From SZUA-254 sp031379665 (GTDB taxonomy: Bacteria > Bacteroidota > Ignavibacteria > UBA10030 > SZUA-254): a DNA stretch of 54,955 nt. Position numbers and translations under genes: made by a program. The stretch spans positions 1 to 54,955 of the forward strand of contig JANNFI010000142.1 of the NCBI GenBank assembly GCA_031379665.1. The letters run 5' to 3'. The notes under the pieces are model-generated. The model was not told the DNA's origin. It worked only from the letters and a program-made list of their open reading frames with translations, and searched no databases. Below, in pieces: positions 40,736 to 49,533 of the stretch. Position 1 is the stretch's first letter. Each line of letters starts with the position of its first letter.

Positions 40736-43186
40736 TCAGACGTCCCACCAGTACGTGATCTTCAGAAGAAGGACGTTGGCGGGAGGAATTCCGAAAGTCT
40801 CGCCAACGCCCTTTTTTATCGTGGAGAAGTATTCAGCGCTATCGTCGGTGCGCGCCTGCGACCACACAAAAAAGAGCGTGCTCCCCGTAAGGTATTCCCA
40901 CCTCAGGACCAGGTTCGAATTCAACGACTGACTGTTGAAATCCTCGGCGCGTAGTTCCGGAGTCTCGGGCGTCGGGATGAAACTGTCATCTCCGACGAGG
41001 ATGCGGTATCCGTTGTAATTTCCCTTCGCCAGGAAGATCTGGCCGTAATATTCGAGCGTCAGGTCGCGCGTGAAGGCCAGCATCGCCCTGAGTGTGAAGT
41101 CGTACAGATCCGTGTTCCTGTCGCCGAAAATTGCTCCGCTCCCATCATCCGGGTTCGTGATCCAGGCCTCGTCCATCCGCGAACGGGCGTACTGCGCCGA
41201 GAGCGTCCACCGCATCCAGGGGAGGGGTTTCAGCTCGACACCGAGGGAAACCGAGGCATCTTCCTTCAACTTCTCGTCCCAGCCCAGGCGGACATCCAGT
41301 TCACCGACGACGATGTTCCTCGAGTCCGACTCCACCGAGAGGCCGGTTGACCATTCAACCGGTTTCCGGTAAAGGCCGTTCCCGCGGGTCTCGCGATGAT
41401 CGTATGAGCCGAAATCGTAATTGGCGTTCCAGCCGGCGCTCCAGTAGTTCGTGAAGAGGAGATCGGCGCCCGTATTGAGCGCCCTGAACAGGTTGATGTC
41501 GTCAAAGTTATACCGGACGTGCCCGCTTCCGTTGATTTCGTAATTCCTGACCACGGCGGCCGGAACATTTTCCTTGTACGTGAGCGACGCGCTGCCGCCG
41601 TAGTCGTCCGGCGAAAAGAAGAATCCGACGTCATTGATATCGTACTTGCGGGACGTGTAATCGACTCCCGCTGACCAGAGCCAGTGCTCCGCGGCGATAC
41701 GCGCGAGGGAGAGCTTCCCGGCGGAGCCGGTGACCCTCTCACCAGCGTTGTTCGTCGTGTGGGAGAGCGCCGCGAAACCGTCAAGGGCGAAGGTGTTCGC
41801 GCCGAGCCTCAGCTTCCAATCGTAGCCGTTCGTGATGGCGGGGGCGTACGAGGTCCTCGCCACCGTGGTCAGGATGGCGCCCACATACGAATTGCTCATC
41901 ACGTCCTGCCGCACCCGCAGGATGTTGTAGTGCGAGAACGGTTCGAGGATCATCTCGCTCGTGGCGCCGATGGAATCGCTCACCACCGCGCGTTCCTCAC
42001 CGGTGAACGCCTCGAGCACGCCGATGGCGAGCCCGCCGCTGGTCTTCCCACTCACCTTGGCCGCGCCAATGATGGTCGTCGTCTGCGGCATCTCCACGAT
42101 GCTCCCCCCTTCCGGTACCGGCACCTCGCCCTCCGAGATCCCCCGGCCGATCCTCCTCGAGTAGAACATCCCGGGGCCAAAGTCCCCTCCGAACGTGGTG
42201 AAGCGGATGAACTGGGTCCCTTCGATGAAGAACTGGCGCTTCTCGGGATAGAACGTTTCGAACGTGCTCAGGTTCAGGACTGCCGGGTCGGCTTCCACCT
42301 GGCCGAAATCGGGATTGATCGAGACGTCGAGGGTGAAATTTTTGGAAAGGCCGTACTTGACGTCGGCTCCCAGGGCCTGCGAGAATTCGCTGATCGGTGG
42401 ACGGACGTCCGACGCCGGCGTCCACGTCTGCTTGCTGACGGTGAACGGGACCACTTCGAGTTGCCGGGGGTCGGGCAGGCCCTCGAGCCCGGTGAGGCTG
42501 CCGAACCTCGAAACGAACCCACTTTCCTTTTTCGGGGTGAAAGCCCACCGTTGCGCCTCCTTCTTTCGGCTGATGTTCCGGATAAAATTGATCCCCCAGG
42601 TATACTCGCCCGAATCGGCGCCGGGGGAATTATACCGCAGGATGCTGAAGGGGATTTTTAACTCGGCGGTCCAGCCCTGTGCAGTCACCTTCGTTTCAAC
42701 GTACCAGACCGGGTCCCACGACGTCACCTCGCTGCTCCCGTCGTCGAACTGGAGGATGTCCACCTTCACTCCCGACGGATTGAACGTGAACTCGAAACAG
42801 CTCTGGTGGTCGTGGTAGGAATCGATCCTGATCGATCCCCAGTCCGATTCGATCTCGTTGTCACGCCGGGTGAAGGGGGCCAGGATCAGCTCCGGCTGCG
42901 AATCGTAGAACGTGCAGGCGAAGTAAATCGCGTCGTCGTCGTAGAGTATCCTCACCTCGGTCCGTTCCGAGGCGGGACTGCCCTCCTCCGGCTCCCGCTG
43001 GATAAAATCCGTAGCGGGTTCGGCGGCGAGCCAGACCTGATCGTCAAGGATACCGTCGATTCTGGGGGCCGCCGTCGTTCGGACGGCGCGGACGGAACGC
43101 GGATTATCGCCCGCGCGGACGCCGGCCAGGGCGAGCAGCGACACAAGCGCCACCGGCGCCCAACGGATCGGATTCGAAATTCGCAC
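40736..43186 (-). CDS. DUF5916 outer-membrane protein with CBM9-like N-domain (copy 1)
   Basis: The 816-residue protein has a signal peptide (about 1-25). The CBM9-like sandwich (about 30-230) includes PRIDGILDDQVWLAAEP, VRILYDDDAIYFACTFYD and TAELKIPFSILRY. A long DUF5916 beta-barrel follows, with the family's FYPEKRQFFIEGTQFIRF and MFYSRRIGRG, ending in the aromatic strand LKITYWWDV. Members are surface proteins often near carbohydrate or peptide use; the cargo is unknown. The start is GTG 43186. It is the last gene after the ECF operon (174-nt gap). Confidence 0.9.
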   Translation of the reverse strand: MRISNPIRWAPVALVSLLALAGVRAGDNPRSVRAVRTTAAPRIDGILDDQVWLAAEPATDFIQREPEEGSPASERTEVRILYDDDAIYFACTFYDSQPELILAPFTRRDNEIESDWGSIRIDSYHDHQSCFEFTFNPSGVKVDILQFDDGSSEVTSWDPVWYVETKVTAQGWTAELKIPFSILRYNSPGADSGEYTWGINFIRNISRKKEAQRWAFTPKKESGFVSRFGSLTGLEGLPDPRQLEVVPFTVSKQTWTPASDVRPPISEFSQALGADVKYGLSKNFTLDVSINPDFGQVEADPAVLNLSTFETFYPEKRQFFIEGTQFIRFTTFGGDFGPGMFYSRRIGRGISEGEVPVPEGGSIVEMPQTTTIIGAAKVSGKTSGGLAIGVLEAFTGEERAVVSDSIGATSEMILEPFSHYNILRVRQDVMSNSYVGAILTTVARTSYAPAITNGYDWKLRLGANTFALDGFAALSHTTNNAGERVTGSAGKLSLARIAAEHWLWSAGVDYTSRKYDINDVGFFFSPDDYGGSASLTYKENVPAAVVRNYEINGSGHVRYNFDDINLFRALNTGADLLFTNYWSAGWNANYDFGSYDHRETRGNGLYRKPVEWSTGLSVESDSRNIVVGELDVRLGWDEKLKEDASVSLGVELKPLPWMRWTLSAQYARSRMDEAWITNPDDGSGAIFGDRNTDLYDFTLRAMLAFTRDLTLEYYGQIFLAKGNYNGYRILVGDDSFIPTPETPELRAEDFNSQSLNSNLVLRWEYLTGSTLFFVWSQARTDDSAEYFSTIKKGVGETFGIPPANVLLLKITYWWDV

Positions 43187-43294
43187 GATGTGAATGGGGG
43201 TAAAAAAGGTGAGGAAAAATACGGAATGAGCGGGATAATACCAAACGGGGAAGCCGGCCCGTCGGAATTGCCGAAGTGACGGGCCAGGTGGGGG

Positions 43295-43326
43295 CGGAAT
43301 CCTGCACGGCCGGAATCCTGCACGGC
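43295..43326 (+). repeat. Tandem 16-bp duplication
   Basis: CGGAATCCTGCACGGC occurs twice back to back without a mismatch, in the spacer just past the TPR/HEAT gene. The second copy runs into the hairpin at 43324-43347. Confidence 0.9.
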
Positions 43327-43347
43327 CGGGCTCCTTAAAACCCGGCC
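43324..43347 (-). terminator. GC-rich hairpin, possible terminator
   Basis: GGCCGGG pairs with CCCGGCC around a 10-nt loop, just past the TPR/HEAT stop codon. There is no U tract, so termination is uncertain. Confidence 0.35.
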
Positions 43348-43360
43348 GGGCTGCCGGGGG

Positions 43361-44629
43361 TCAGCGAGCGGGTTTCTTCTCGAGCACTTCGAAGAGGACG
43401 TCACGCGCCTTGTCGCCGCCGATGGTGCCGAGGTAATAGATCGCCTCGCGCCGGAGCTCATAGTCGTCATTCGACCTGGCGACGGTTGCGAGGAAGTCGA
43501 CGGCCTTCTCGTTGCCGATGCCGGCGATGGCGTAGAACACCATCTTCCGTTTTTCCACCTTCGCCGGGGGGAGCGAAGTGTACAGCGTCCGGAGGGCGTC
43601 GAAGGCTTTCTCCTTGTCGCGCGCCGCCTGGCCGATGTAATCGATTGCGAAGAGTTGCATCTCCTCGCTCGTGTCGTCGCGGGCGATGTCGACGAGGATC
43701 GGCAGGGTTTCGTGTTTGCGATATCCCGACAGGGCCTCGATCGCCGCGATCCGAACCACCTGCTTCTCCTTCGGATTGAGGGCGAGCTTCTTCAGCGCGG
43801 TGAAGCCCTGCTCGTCCTCACCCGTCATCCCGATCGCCTGGACGGTCTCGAGCCTGAGCCGGGTGTCCTCGTCGACGTCGACGTCGTCGTAGCTCCACCC
43901 CAGACCGGGGAGGGGAGTTCCCCTCTTCAGCAGCCCTTCGAGGTGCCTCATTTTCATCATCGGGGCAAGGGCCGGCGAGGGGAGTGTGGTGATGGTCAGT
44001 CCCGGCGCGGATTCGTCAGGGAAGACGTACACCGGGGCTGCGGGCGGGGCGTGGAGGTTCACTCCGGGCACGCGCCGGGGGCTGGCCACCGCCAATGATC
44101 TCGCCATCATCTGATCCATATCGGCGAGGGCGTCGTCGAAGTACGCGCTCTGCTTGTAGTCTTTCACGAATTTTTTATACAGGTCCATCGCCCTGTCGTA
44201 ATCGGTCTCCCGATACGAGTAGGCGATCCAGTACTCTGCGTCGTCCCGGTATTCGGAGTCGGGGTATTTTGCGCTGAGTTCCTTGAAGGCTTTCCTCCCC
44301 TCCTCCCATTGCTCCTGCAGCATCAACTCGTAGGCCTTCTTGTACGCGGAATACGCCGGGTCGTCGGGATCCCCGGCGGCCGGGGACGGGGCGACGCGGG
44401 ACGTGTTGAGTCGGGACGGGGCGGCCGCGGCGAGGGCGCCGCTGAATGAGCGGGTCCGCGCGTAGGACGGCGTGGATGTCCGGACCTGCGCCGTCGCGCT
44501 CCTCGTCGTATCGGACGTCCCCGTGGCCGTCACCGCCTGTGTCATCGCTGAGCCGGTGGAGGCGAAAAGGATCGACGAGAGGAGCGTCGATAGGATCGCC
44601 GGCAACATCAAAAGACGAGTCGTAGTCAT
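43361..44629 (-). CDS. TPR and HEAT-repeat protein of the ECF operon
   Basis: This 422-residue exported protein has a signal peptide (about 1-28) and a low-complexity Ser/Thr/Ala stretch. Residues about 90-170 hold tetratricopeptide-like repeats (YKKAYELMLQEQWEEGRKAF, AMDLYKKFVKDYKQSAYF), and about 260-415 hold HEAT repeats (VVRIAAIEALSGYRKHETLP, LRREAIYYLGTIGGDKAR). This is a protein-binding scaffold without enzyme motifs. It lies 10 nt after the anti-sigma gene, so it is likely part of the same regulatory or envelope-stress unit. Confidence 0.85.
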   Translation of the reverse strand: MTTTRLLMLPAILSTLLSSILFASTGSAMTQAVTATGTSDTTRSATAQVRTSTPSYARTRSFSGALAAAAPSRLNTSRVAPSPAAGDPDDPAYSAYKKAYELMLQEQWEEGRKAFKELSAKYPDSEYRDDAEYWIAYSYRETDYDRAMDLYKKFVKDYKQSAYFDDALADMDQMMARSLAVASPRRVPGVNLHAPPAAPVYVFPDESAPGLTITTLPSPALAPMMKMRHLEGLLKRGTPLPGLGWSYDDVDVDEDTRLRLETVQAIGMTGEDEQGFTALKKLALNPKEKQVVRIAAIEALSGYRKHETLPILVDIARDDTSEEMQLFAIDYIGQAARDKEKAFDALRTLYTSLPPAKVEKRKMVFYAIAGIGNEKAVDFLATVARSNDDYELRREAIYYLGTIGGDKARDVLFEVLEKKPAR

Positions 44630-44639
44630 CGTGTGTCCT

Positions 44640-45533
44640 TTATTGTTTGAAAGACGCCTGTACGATCGGCGTGCGGTATTCCGCGGTCTCCTGAATCCTC
44701 AGTTTGAAGAGCAGGTTTTTCTCCCCGATACCGTCCCTGATGATGTCCACCGCCGGTTGCGCGTGGCCGGCGTCGCTGTTGGCGAGGCCGATCATTATCT
44801 GGTCCAGGTCGCTCAGCAGCCGATAGGAGCGGGGATCGATCGGGCCGGTGCGGAGGTATCGCGCCTCACGCAGGAGCGCTCGGGAGACCCGTCGTTCTGT
44901 CTCGAGGTCGATCGCGCGGCCTTCCGCCGGATCCATATTCGAGACGCCAACGAGCAGAGCTTTCGAGCGTTTGAAATAGTCGTAGAGCCGTTGATCGAAG
45001 GCCGTGGCGGAATCCGCCGGGACTTCCGTCACGACTTCCGTCGCCGTCTCAGGCTCGCTCACCATCGTCTCCGTGTCGTCCCGCTCCATGGTCCGGGGGA
45101 GGACGAAGAAGAACACGATCACGGCAACCGCGAGCGCAGCGAAGGCGGGCGAGAACCTTGGCACAAGGGAGGGAAACCCGGCAGAGAATCCACCGGAAAT
45201 ACCAGTGGATACACCTCCACTTTTCCTCGAAATGCGGTCGAGTCCCAACAGACCGAGAAGACGCTCGAAGAGGCCCGGCGCCGCGACGGCCTCCTCCCCG
45301 ATCCGTCCCGCCACCTCGTCGGCGAACCGGCTCCAATAGGCGTCGTCCAGTGAGGCGCTCGGTTTTTTCGACCCGTCGGGGGCGACCCTGAGAAATGCCC
45401 TGAGGGATTCCGCCTCGGCCGCGCACCCGGCGCAGCTGGCGAGGTGCTCCCCAACGGCGCGCTCGTCGTCGGCGCCAGCGGTGCCGCGCAGATAATCGTA
45501 CAGCAGGAGGCGGGTTTTCCGGTGTCCGGTCAT
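44640..45533 (-). CDS. Zinc-finger anti-sigma factor
   Basis: This 297-residue protein has an N-terminal zf-HC2/ZAS domain with HLASCAGC (the His-X3-Cys-X2-Cys motif) and an amphipathic segment. One TM helix (about 128-147, FAALAVAVIVFFFVLP) leads to an extracytoplasmic helical domain. It should hold the ECF sigma factor at the membrane until a signal releases it. The ATG overlaps the sigma factor stop by 4 nt. Confidence 0.9.
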   Translation of the reverse strand: MTGHRKTRLLLYDYLRGTAGADDERAVGEHLASCAGCAAEAESLRAFLRVAPDGSKKPSASLDDAYWSRFADEVAGRIGEEAVAAPGLFERLLGLLGLDRISRKSGGVSTGISGGFSAGFPSLVPRFSPAFAALAVAVIVFFFVLPRTMERDDTETMVSEPETATEVVTEVPADSATAFDQRLYDYFKRSKALLVGVSNMDPAEGRAIDLETERRVSRALLREARYLRTGPIDPRSYRLLSDLDQIMIGLANSDAGHAQPAVDIIRDGIGEKNLLFKLRIQETAEYRTPIVQASFKQ

Positions 45534-46090
45534 TGGTTTTCCGTTTCGATGAAGTCGAGTAGCTTTCTCATTTTCTTCAACCCCCTGTACAGGTGCGTTT
45601 TGACGGTCCCCTCGGAACAGTTCAGGATTGCGCCAACCTCCCGCGTGGAGAGACCGTTCAGGTGCCTCAGCATCACGACAGCGCGCTGGAGCGTGGGAAG
45701 TTCGTGGAGCGCCGTCTCGATGTGCCCGGTGAGGTCCGGCTGCGCCGCGGCGCTAACGTCCGTCCCGAGGAGGCCCGGGGGGAGCTCGTCGCTCCGGACT
45801 TCGAAGCGAGCCCTCGATTTCTTCTGGCGAATCCTGTTCATCGAGAGGTTCGTGACGATCCTGTAGAGCCAGGTCCCGAATTCGGCGTCGCCCCTGAACG
45901 AGCTGAGCCCGCGATGCGCGCGAACGAACGCTTCCTGGGCGACGTCCTGGGCGTCGTCGTGACAGCCGACGAAGTGGTAGGCGATATCATACGCGCCTCT
46001 CATATGCCGTTCGACCAGCGACCGGAACGCACCATCACTGCCCTCCTTCGCCCGCTCTATTAAATCCCGCTCGTCAGGAGCAGGCATCAT
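45530..46090 (-). CDS. ECF RNA polymerase sigma factor
   Basis: This 186-residue sigma70-like ECF factor has region 2 (VGCHDDAQDVAQEAFVRAHR, FGTWLYRIVTNLSMNRIR) and region 4 (LPTLQRAVVMLRHLNGLS, then VGAILNCSEGTVKTHLYRG). It has no long region 1. ATG 46090 or the next codon ATG 46087 starts it. It is coupled to its anti-sigma factor. Target promoters are unknown; an ECF-like motif lies in front of its own gene. Confidence 0.95.
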   Translation of the reverse strand: MMPAPDERDLIERAKEGSDGAFRSLVERHMRGAYDIAYHFVGCHDDAQDVAQEAFVRAHRGLSSFRGDAEFGTWLYRIVTNLSMNRIRQKKSRARFEVRSDELPPGLLGTDVSAAAQPDLTGHIETALHELPTLQRAVVMLRHLNGLSTREVGAILNCSEGTVKTHLYRGLKKMRKLLDFIETENQ

Positions 46091-46121
46091 AGGTTCCTGA
46101 ATTGATCTGATGCTGTTGGTT

Positions 46122-46146
46122 GGACACGCCCGGCGGGGAAATGGTT
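46122..46146 (-). promoter_or_regulatory. Possible ECF-type promoter of the sigma operon
   Basis: On the minus strand AACC (46143-46146) and TGTCC (46122-46126) are 16 bp apart, like ECF targets of the AAC/GTC kind. This would make the operon autoregulated. It rests on few bases. Confidence 0.25.
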
Positions 46147-46187
46147 GACATCATCGGCATCGGAAGGGATATGGTGCGCCGGAGCAG

Positions 46188-46223
46188 GATTGGCCGGATT
46201 AGCCGGTTTGGCCGGATTGGATT
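46188..46223 (+). repeat. Four imperfect 9-bp tandem repeats upstream of the ECF operon
   Basis: GATTGGCCG, GATTAGCCG, GTTTGGCCG and GATTGGATT follow each other between the second DUF5916 gene and the sigma gene. The unit is about one helical turn. Confidence 0.7.
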
Positions 46224-46237
46224 GATGGGAAAACCCC

Positions 46238-48712
46238 CTACAAACTCCACCAGTAGCTGATTTTGGCGAGGATGACGTTATTGACGGGCAGCTTGAACGC
46301 CTTGGCCATATCGTCGGAGAAACTGCCCCCGTACGTGGGGACGGTGCCAAAACGTTCGTGGGTCCAGACCAGGTAGACCGTGCTTCCGGGGAGGTACTCC
46401 CATCGCAGGACGATGTTCGCGTTGACCACTTTGTCGTTGAAATCGGGGCTGCCGGTGGACGGATCGTAGGCGACGGCCGTGAAATTCTCCGGACCCGTGA
46501 GCTCGCGGTAATTTCTGTACGTTCCTTTGGCGAGGAAGACCTGCGTGAAGAATTGCGCCGTCACTTTCCTGCTGAACGCCACTGTACTCCGCAGCGAAAA
46601 ATCCGTCTGGTCCACGTCGCGGTCGCCGAAGAGGTTCAATCTGTTGTCGGTGTAGATCGGTATCGCCCAGGCCTCCTCGAAGCGCGTCTTCGAGAGCGTC
46701 ACCATCGGGACGAAATCCATCCAGCTGGTGGCCCTGAGCGTCACCTTGAACGAGGCGATCCATCGCTGCATTCCGTGGTCGTCGTGGTCATAGCCGAAGT
46801 ATCCGCTCAGAATGGCCGGCCTGCTCGGGTCGGTGTCGAGAATCGCCCGGAACGCGTTACCGCCGGGCCTCTTATAGAGCCCGACGATCCCGCGGCTCGC
46901 GTCGTCGTACGCGGGAAAGAGGTGCATCGCGTTGAGCGTGAGGACCCAGAAATTCGTGAACTCGAACGAGGGTTCGAACTCGAGGCTCGACGCGGTGAGG
47001 ATGCCGTCCCAGTTCCAGCGGTAGTTCGGCTGGAGGGTGAGCGCGTACCGGCGGACGGTTACCTCGCCCGCGGCGTTCTCACGCCACGTCGTCTGGGTGT
47101 ACCCGCCGTGTTCCCTCGGCTGGCTGTAGAACCCGAGGTCCTCGATGGAAAAATCCTGGCTGGAGTAATCGTAGGTGCTGAAGAAGAGGAGATGCTCCCC
47201 TTCGATCCGGCCGAGCGCCATCCTGCCGGCGGAACCGTGTTCGCGGCCCGAGATCCCCGATTCCTCCGACGGGAGCGAGAACGCGACGTAGCCGTCGGCG
47301 AGCCACGTGTCGTCGTCGGACCGGAGGCGCCAGTCGGCCCCGCCGCTCAGCGCGGGCGCGCTGAATTCCTTCATCGCCGCGGTAGCCAGCAGGCCGACCC
47401 GCGATGCGCTCCCGACCTCCTGCGAAACGCGGGCGACGGTGTATCCCGCGCGCGGCTCGACGAGGAACGGCTCTCCCGCGTTGCCGTACTGGTCCTCTTC
47501 GATGGCGTACTCATCGTCGGTGAGGGCGGCGAGCGCACCAAACGACAGCCCTCCCTCGGAACGACCCGTGAGCTTCGCCGAGCCAAGAATGGTCGTCACG
47601 CGGGGGTTTTCCGCGTAGACGTACCCCGGGGTCGGCGGACGCGAGAGCGTCGGTTCCCTCCCGATCCGCCGCGAGTAGAACAGCTTGAGGTCGCGGTTGT
47701 CGAACGCATTGCCGAAGGTGAAGAACGGCGAACCCTCCAGGAAAAAGGGCCGCTTCTCCGGGTAAAACGTGTCGAAGACGGTGAGGTTCAGGACCGCCTG
47801 ATCTACCTCGACCTGTCCGAAATCGGGATTGACGGCGAGGTCGAGGGTGACGTTGTTCGTGACCCCGTATTTCAGGTCGAGGCCCAGCTCGCCGGTGAGT
47901 TCCTGCCTCGGGCTAAACGGGGGAGGCTGGGCGAAATGTCCGTAGGTAGTGACCTGGTAGGGCAGGATTTCGATGTGCATCGCCGGGGTGATCTTTGTCA
48001 TCCCGGAGAGGTGTCCCATCCTCGAGATCGACGAAAGCACGCCGGGTTGAGTTTCGTTTCTCGGGACCATCACCCATTCGTCGGTTTCGTTCTTCCGCGC
48101 GATGTACCTCCGGAAGTTCACTCCCCAGACGTACTCGCTGTCCTGGAGCGAGAACCGGAGCGCGCTGAAGGGGATCTTGAATTCCGCACCCCACCCGCCG
48201 GGGGTGACGGCCGTCCCGACCTCCCAGACGGCGTCCCACTGGACGTCATACAGAATTCCGTCGTACGAAAAGACGCCGTCGGACTGCACGCCCGACGCGG
48301 TGACGCCGAAGAGGAACGCGGTCGAGTGGCCGTGGTAGGAATCGATGATCACCGAGACGCGGTCGGATTGCGTCGTCCTGTCGCGCCGGGTGAGCTGCCG
48401 GTTGATGAGCGAGGGATCGGAATCGTAACAGAAGACGCCGAAGTAGATGTTATCGTCGTCGAAGAGAGCGCGGACTACCGTCCTTTCGGTCGCCGGGGAA
48501 CCCTCCGCCGGATCGTACTGGAGGAAGCCCCCCACCGGAACGGCCGACTCCCACGACGGTTCGGAGAGTACGCCATCGATGGTGAGGGGCGCGGCGCGTA
48601 CCGCCGCGACGATGTTCTTCCCAGACCCGCCCGCCATCGCCCGCATCCCCGCGCACGGCGGGAGGAGGAGCAGGAGGATGAGACCCGGGAAGAATGCCTG
48701 TTTGGATGTCAT
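46238..48712 (-). CDS. DUF5916 outer-membrane protein with CBM9-like N-domain (copy 2)
   Basis: This 824-residue paralogue of 40736-43186 has the same plan: signal peptide (about 1-22), the sandwich with LTIDGVLSEPSWESAVP, VRALFDDDNIYFGVFCYD and AEFKIPFSALRF, then the barrel with FYPEKRPFFLEGSPFFTF and LFYSRRIGRE, ending LAKISYWWSL. ATG 48710-48712 begins the signal peptide; an upstream in-frame start is rejected because it overlaps the divergent ubiE gene. With copy 1 it brackets the ECF operon. Confidence 0.9.
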   Translation of the reverse strand: MTSKQAFFPGLILLLLLPPCAGMRAMAGGSGKNIVAAVRAAPLTIDGVLSEPSWESAVPVGGFLQYDPAEGSPATERTVVRALFDDDNIYFGVFCYDSDPSLINRQLTRRDRTTQSDRVSVIIDSYHGHSTAFLFGVTASGVQSDGVFSYDGILYDVQWDAVWEVGTAVTPGGWGAEFKIPFSALRFSLQDSEYVWGVNFRRYIARKNETDEWVMVPRNETQPGVLSSISRMGHLSGMTKITPAMHIEILPYQVTTYGHFAQPPPFSPRQELTGELGLDLKYGVTNNVTLDLAVNPDFGQVEVDQAVLNLTVFDTFYPEKRPFFLEGSPFFTFGNAFDNRDLKLFYSRRIGREPTLSRPPTPGYVYAENPRVTTILGSAKLTGRSEGGLSFGALAALTDDEYAIEEDQYGNAGEPFLVEPRAGYTVARVSQEVGSASRVGLLATAAMKEFSAPALSGGADWRLRSDDDTWLADGYVAFSLPSEESGISGREHGSAGRMALGRIEGEHLLFFSTYDYSSQDFSIEDLGFYSQPREHGGYTQTTWRENAAGEVTVRRYALTLQPNYRWNWDGILTASSLEFEPSFEFTNFWVLTLNAMHLFPAYDDASRGIVGLYKRPGGNAFRAILDTDPSRPAILSGYFGYDHDDHGMQRWIASFKVTLRATSWMDFVPMVTLSKTRFEEAWAIPIYTDNRLNLFGDRDVDQTDFSLRSTVAFSRKVTAQFFTQVFLAKGTYRNYRELTGPENFTAVAYDPSTGSPDFNDKVVNANIVLRWEYLPGSTVYLVWTHERFGTVPTYGGSFSDDMAKAFKLPVNNVILAKISYWWSL

Positions 48713-48745
48713 TGAGAAAATAAAGACATTGACGCGTTGCAGTGT

Positions 48746-49510
48746 ATGGAAAACTCCTCCGCCTCGAGCCAAGCCCGCCACGCAGGCCAGTCAGACCAGG
48801 TACGCCAGGAACTTAACTCACACCCGGCCCGCATTCGCGCGATGTTCGACCGGATCGCCCCCACCTACGACCTCCTCAACCGACTTATCAGTTTCGGCCT
48901 CGACACCGGCTGGAGGCGGCGGGCAATTTCCCTTCTCGCGGAACATTCAGGCGGCGCGTTCCTCGACATCGCCGCCGGCAGCGGAGACATCTCCGTCGGA
49001 CTCCGGACACTCTCGCCCCGGTTCATCGCCGGGACCGACTTTTCGCTCAACATGCTCCGGCAGTACGATCTGAAACTGCGCTCTAAGGCCCCCGTCACCC
49101 GGTTCGGCGTGGCTGCCTGTGATGCGCTCTCCCTCCCCTTCCGCGACCGCACCTTCGACGGCGCGATCACCGCGTTCGGCATCAGAAACTTCGCCGACCG
49201 GCCGCTCTCGCTGCGCGAGATGTACCGGGTCTTGCGTCCCGGCGGGACCGTTGTCATTCTCGAACTGACCGTGCCGGAACAACCGCTGCTCCGGGACCTC
49301 CACGCATTCCATTCGAAGTACCTCCTGCCGATCGCGGGCAGGATCGTGTCCGGCGACGCGTCCGCCTACCGCTATCTTCCCGAATCGATCGAGGCGTTCC
49401 CGTCGAGCCCCGAATTCCTTTCGATGATGGACGCGGCCGGATTTGTCAGGACTCAAGCCCGACCGCTCACCTTCGGCGCCGCCACCATTTTTTCAGGCCG
49501 GAAGGCCTGA
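48746..49510 (+). CDS. ubiE: Demethylmenaquinone/ubiquinone methyltransferase
   Basis: This 254-residue SAM-dependent C-methyltransferase performs the last step of menaquinone synthesis (MenG/UbiE). Motifs: MFDRIAPTYDLLNRLISFGL, FLDIAAGSGDIS (SAM loop), ITAFGIRNFADR and YRVLRPGGTVVILEL. The start is ATG 48746; a TTG three codons earlier is possible. It is divergent from the DUF5916 gene. No other men genes are nearby. Confidence 0.93.
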   Translation: MENSSASSQARHAGQSDQVRQELNSHPARIRAMFDRIAPTYDLLNRLISFGLDTGWRRRAISLLAEHSGGAFLDIAAGSGDISVGLRTLSPRFIAGTDFSLNMLRQYDLKLRSKAPVTRFGVAACDALSLPFRDRTFDGAITAFGIRNFADRPLSLREMYRVLRPGGTVVILELTVPEQPLLRDLHAFHSKYLLPIAGRIVSGDASAYRYLPESIEAFPSSPEFLSMMDAAGFVRTQARPLTFGAATIFSGRKA

Positions 49511-49533
49511 GCCCTCCCGCGCGTTACCGCCCC

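Larger units (their letters stand above)
43187..43360. other. Spacer with repeats between the DUF5916 and TPR/HEAT genes
   Basis: This gap contains the 16-bp direct repeat (43295-43326), a GC-rich hairpin (43324-43347) and a purine-rich tract (about 43197-43230). No coding potential or clear promoter was seen. Confidence 0.5.

Noticed and set aside
46358..48715. A 785-codon plus-strand open frame
   Set aside because: It runs antisense to the DUF5916 gene, is rich in R/E/V with no domain, and is explained by GC-rich third positions.
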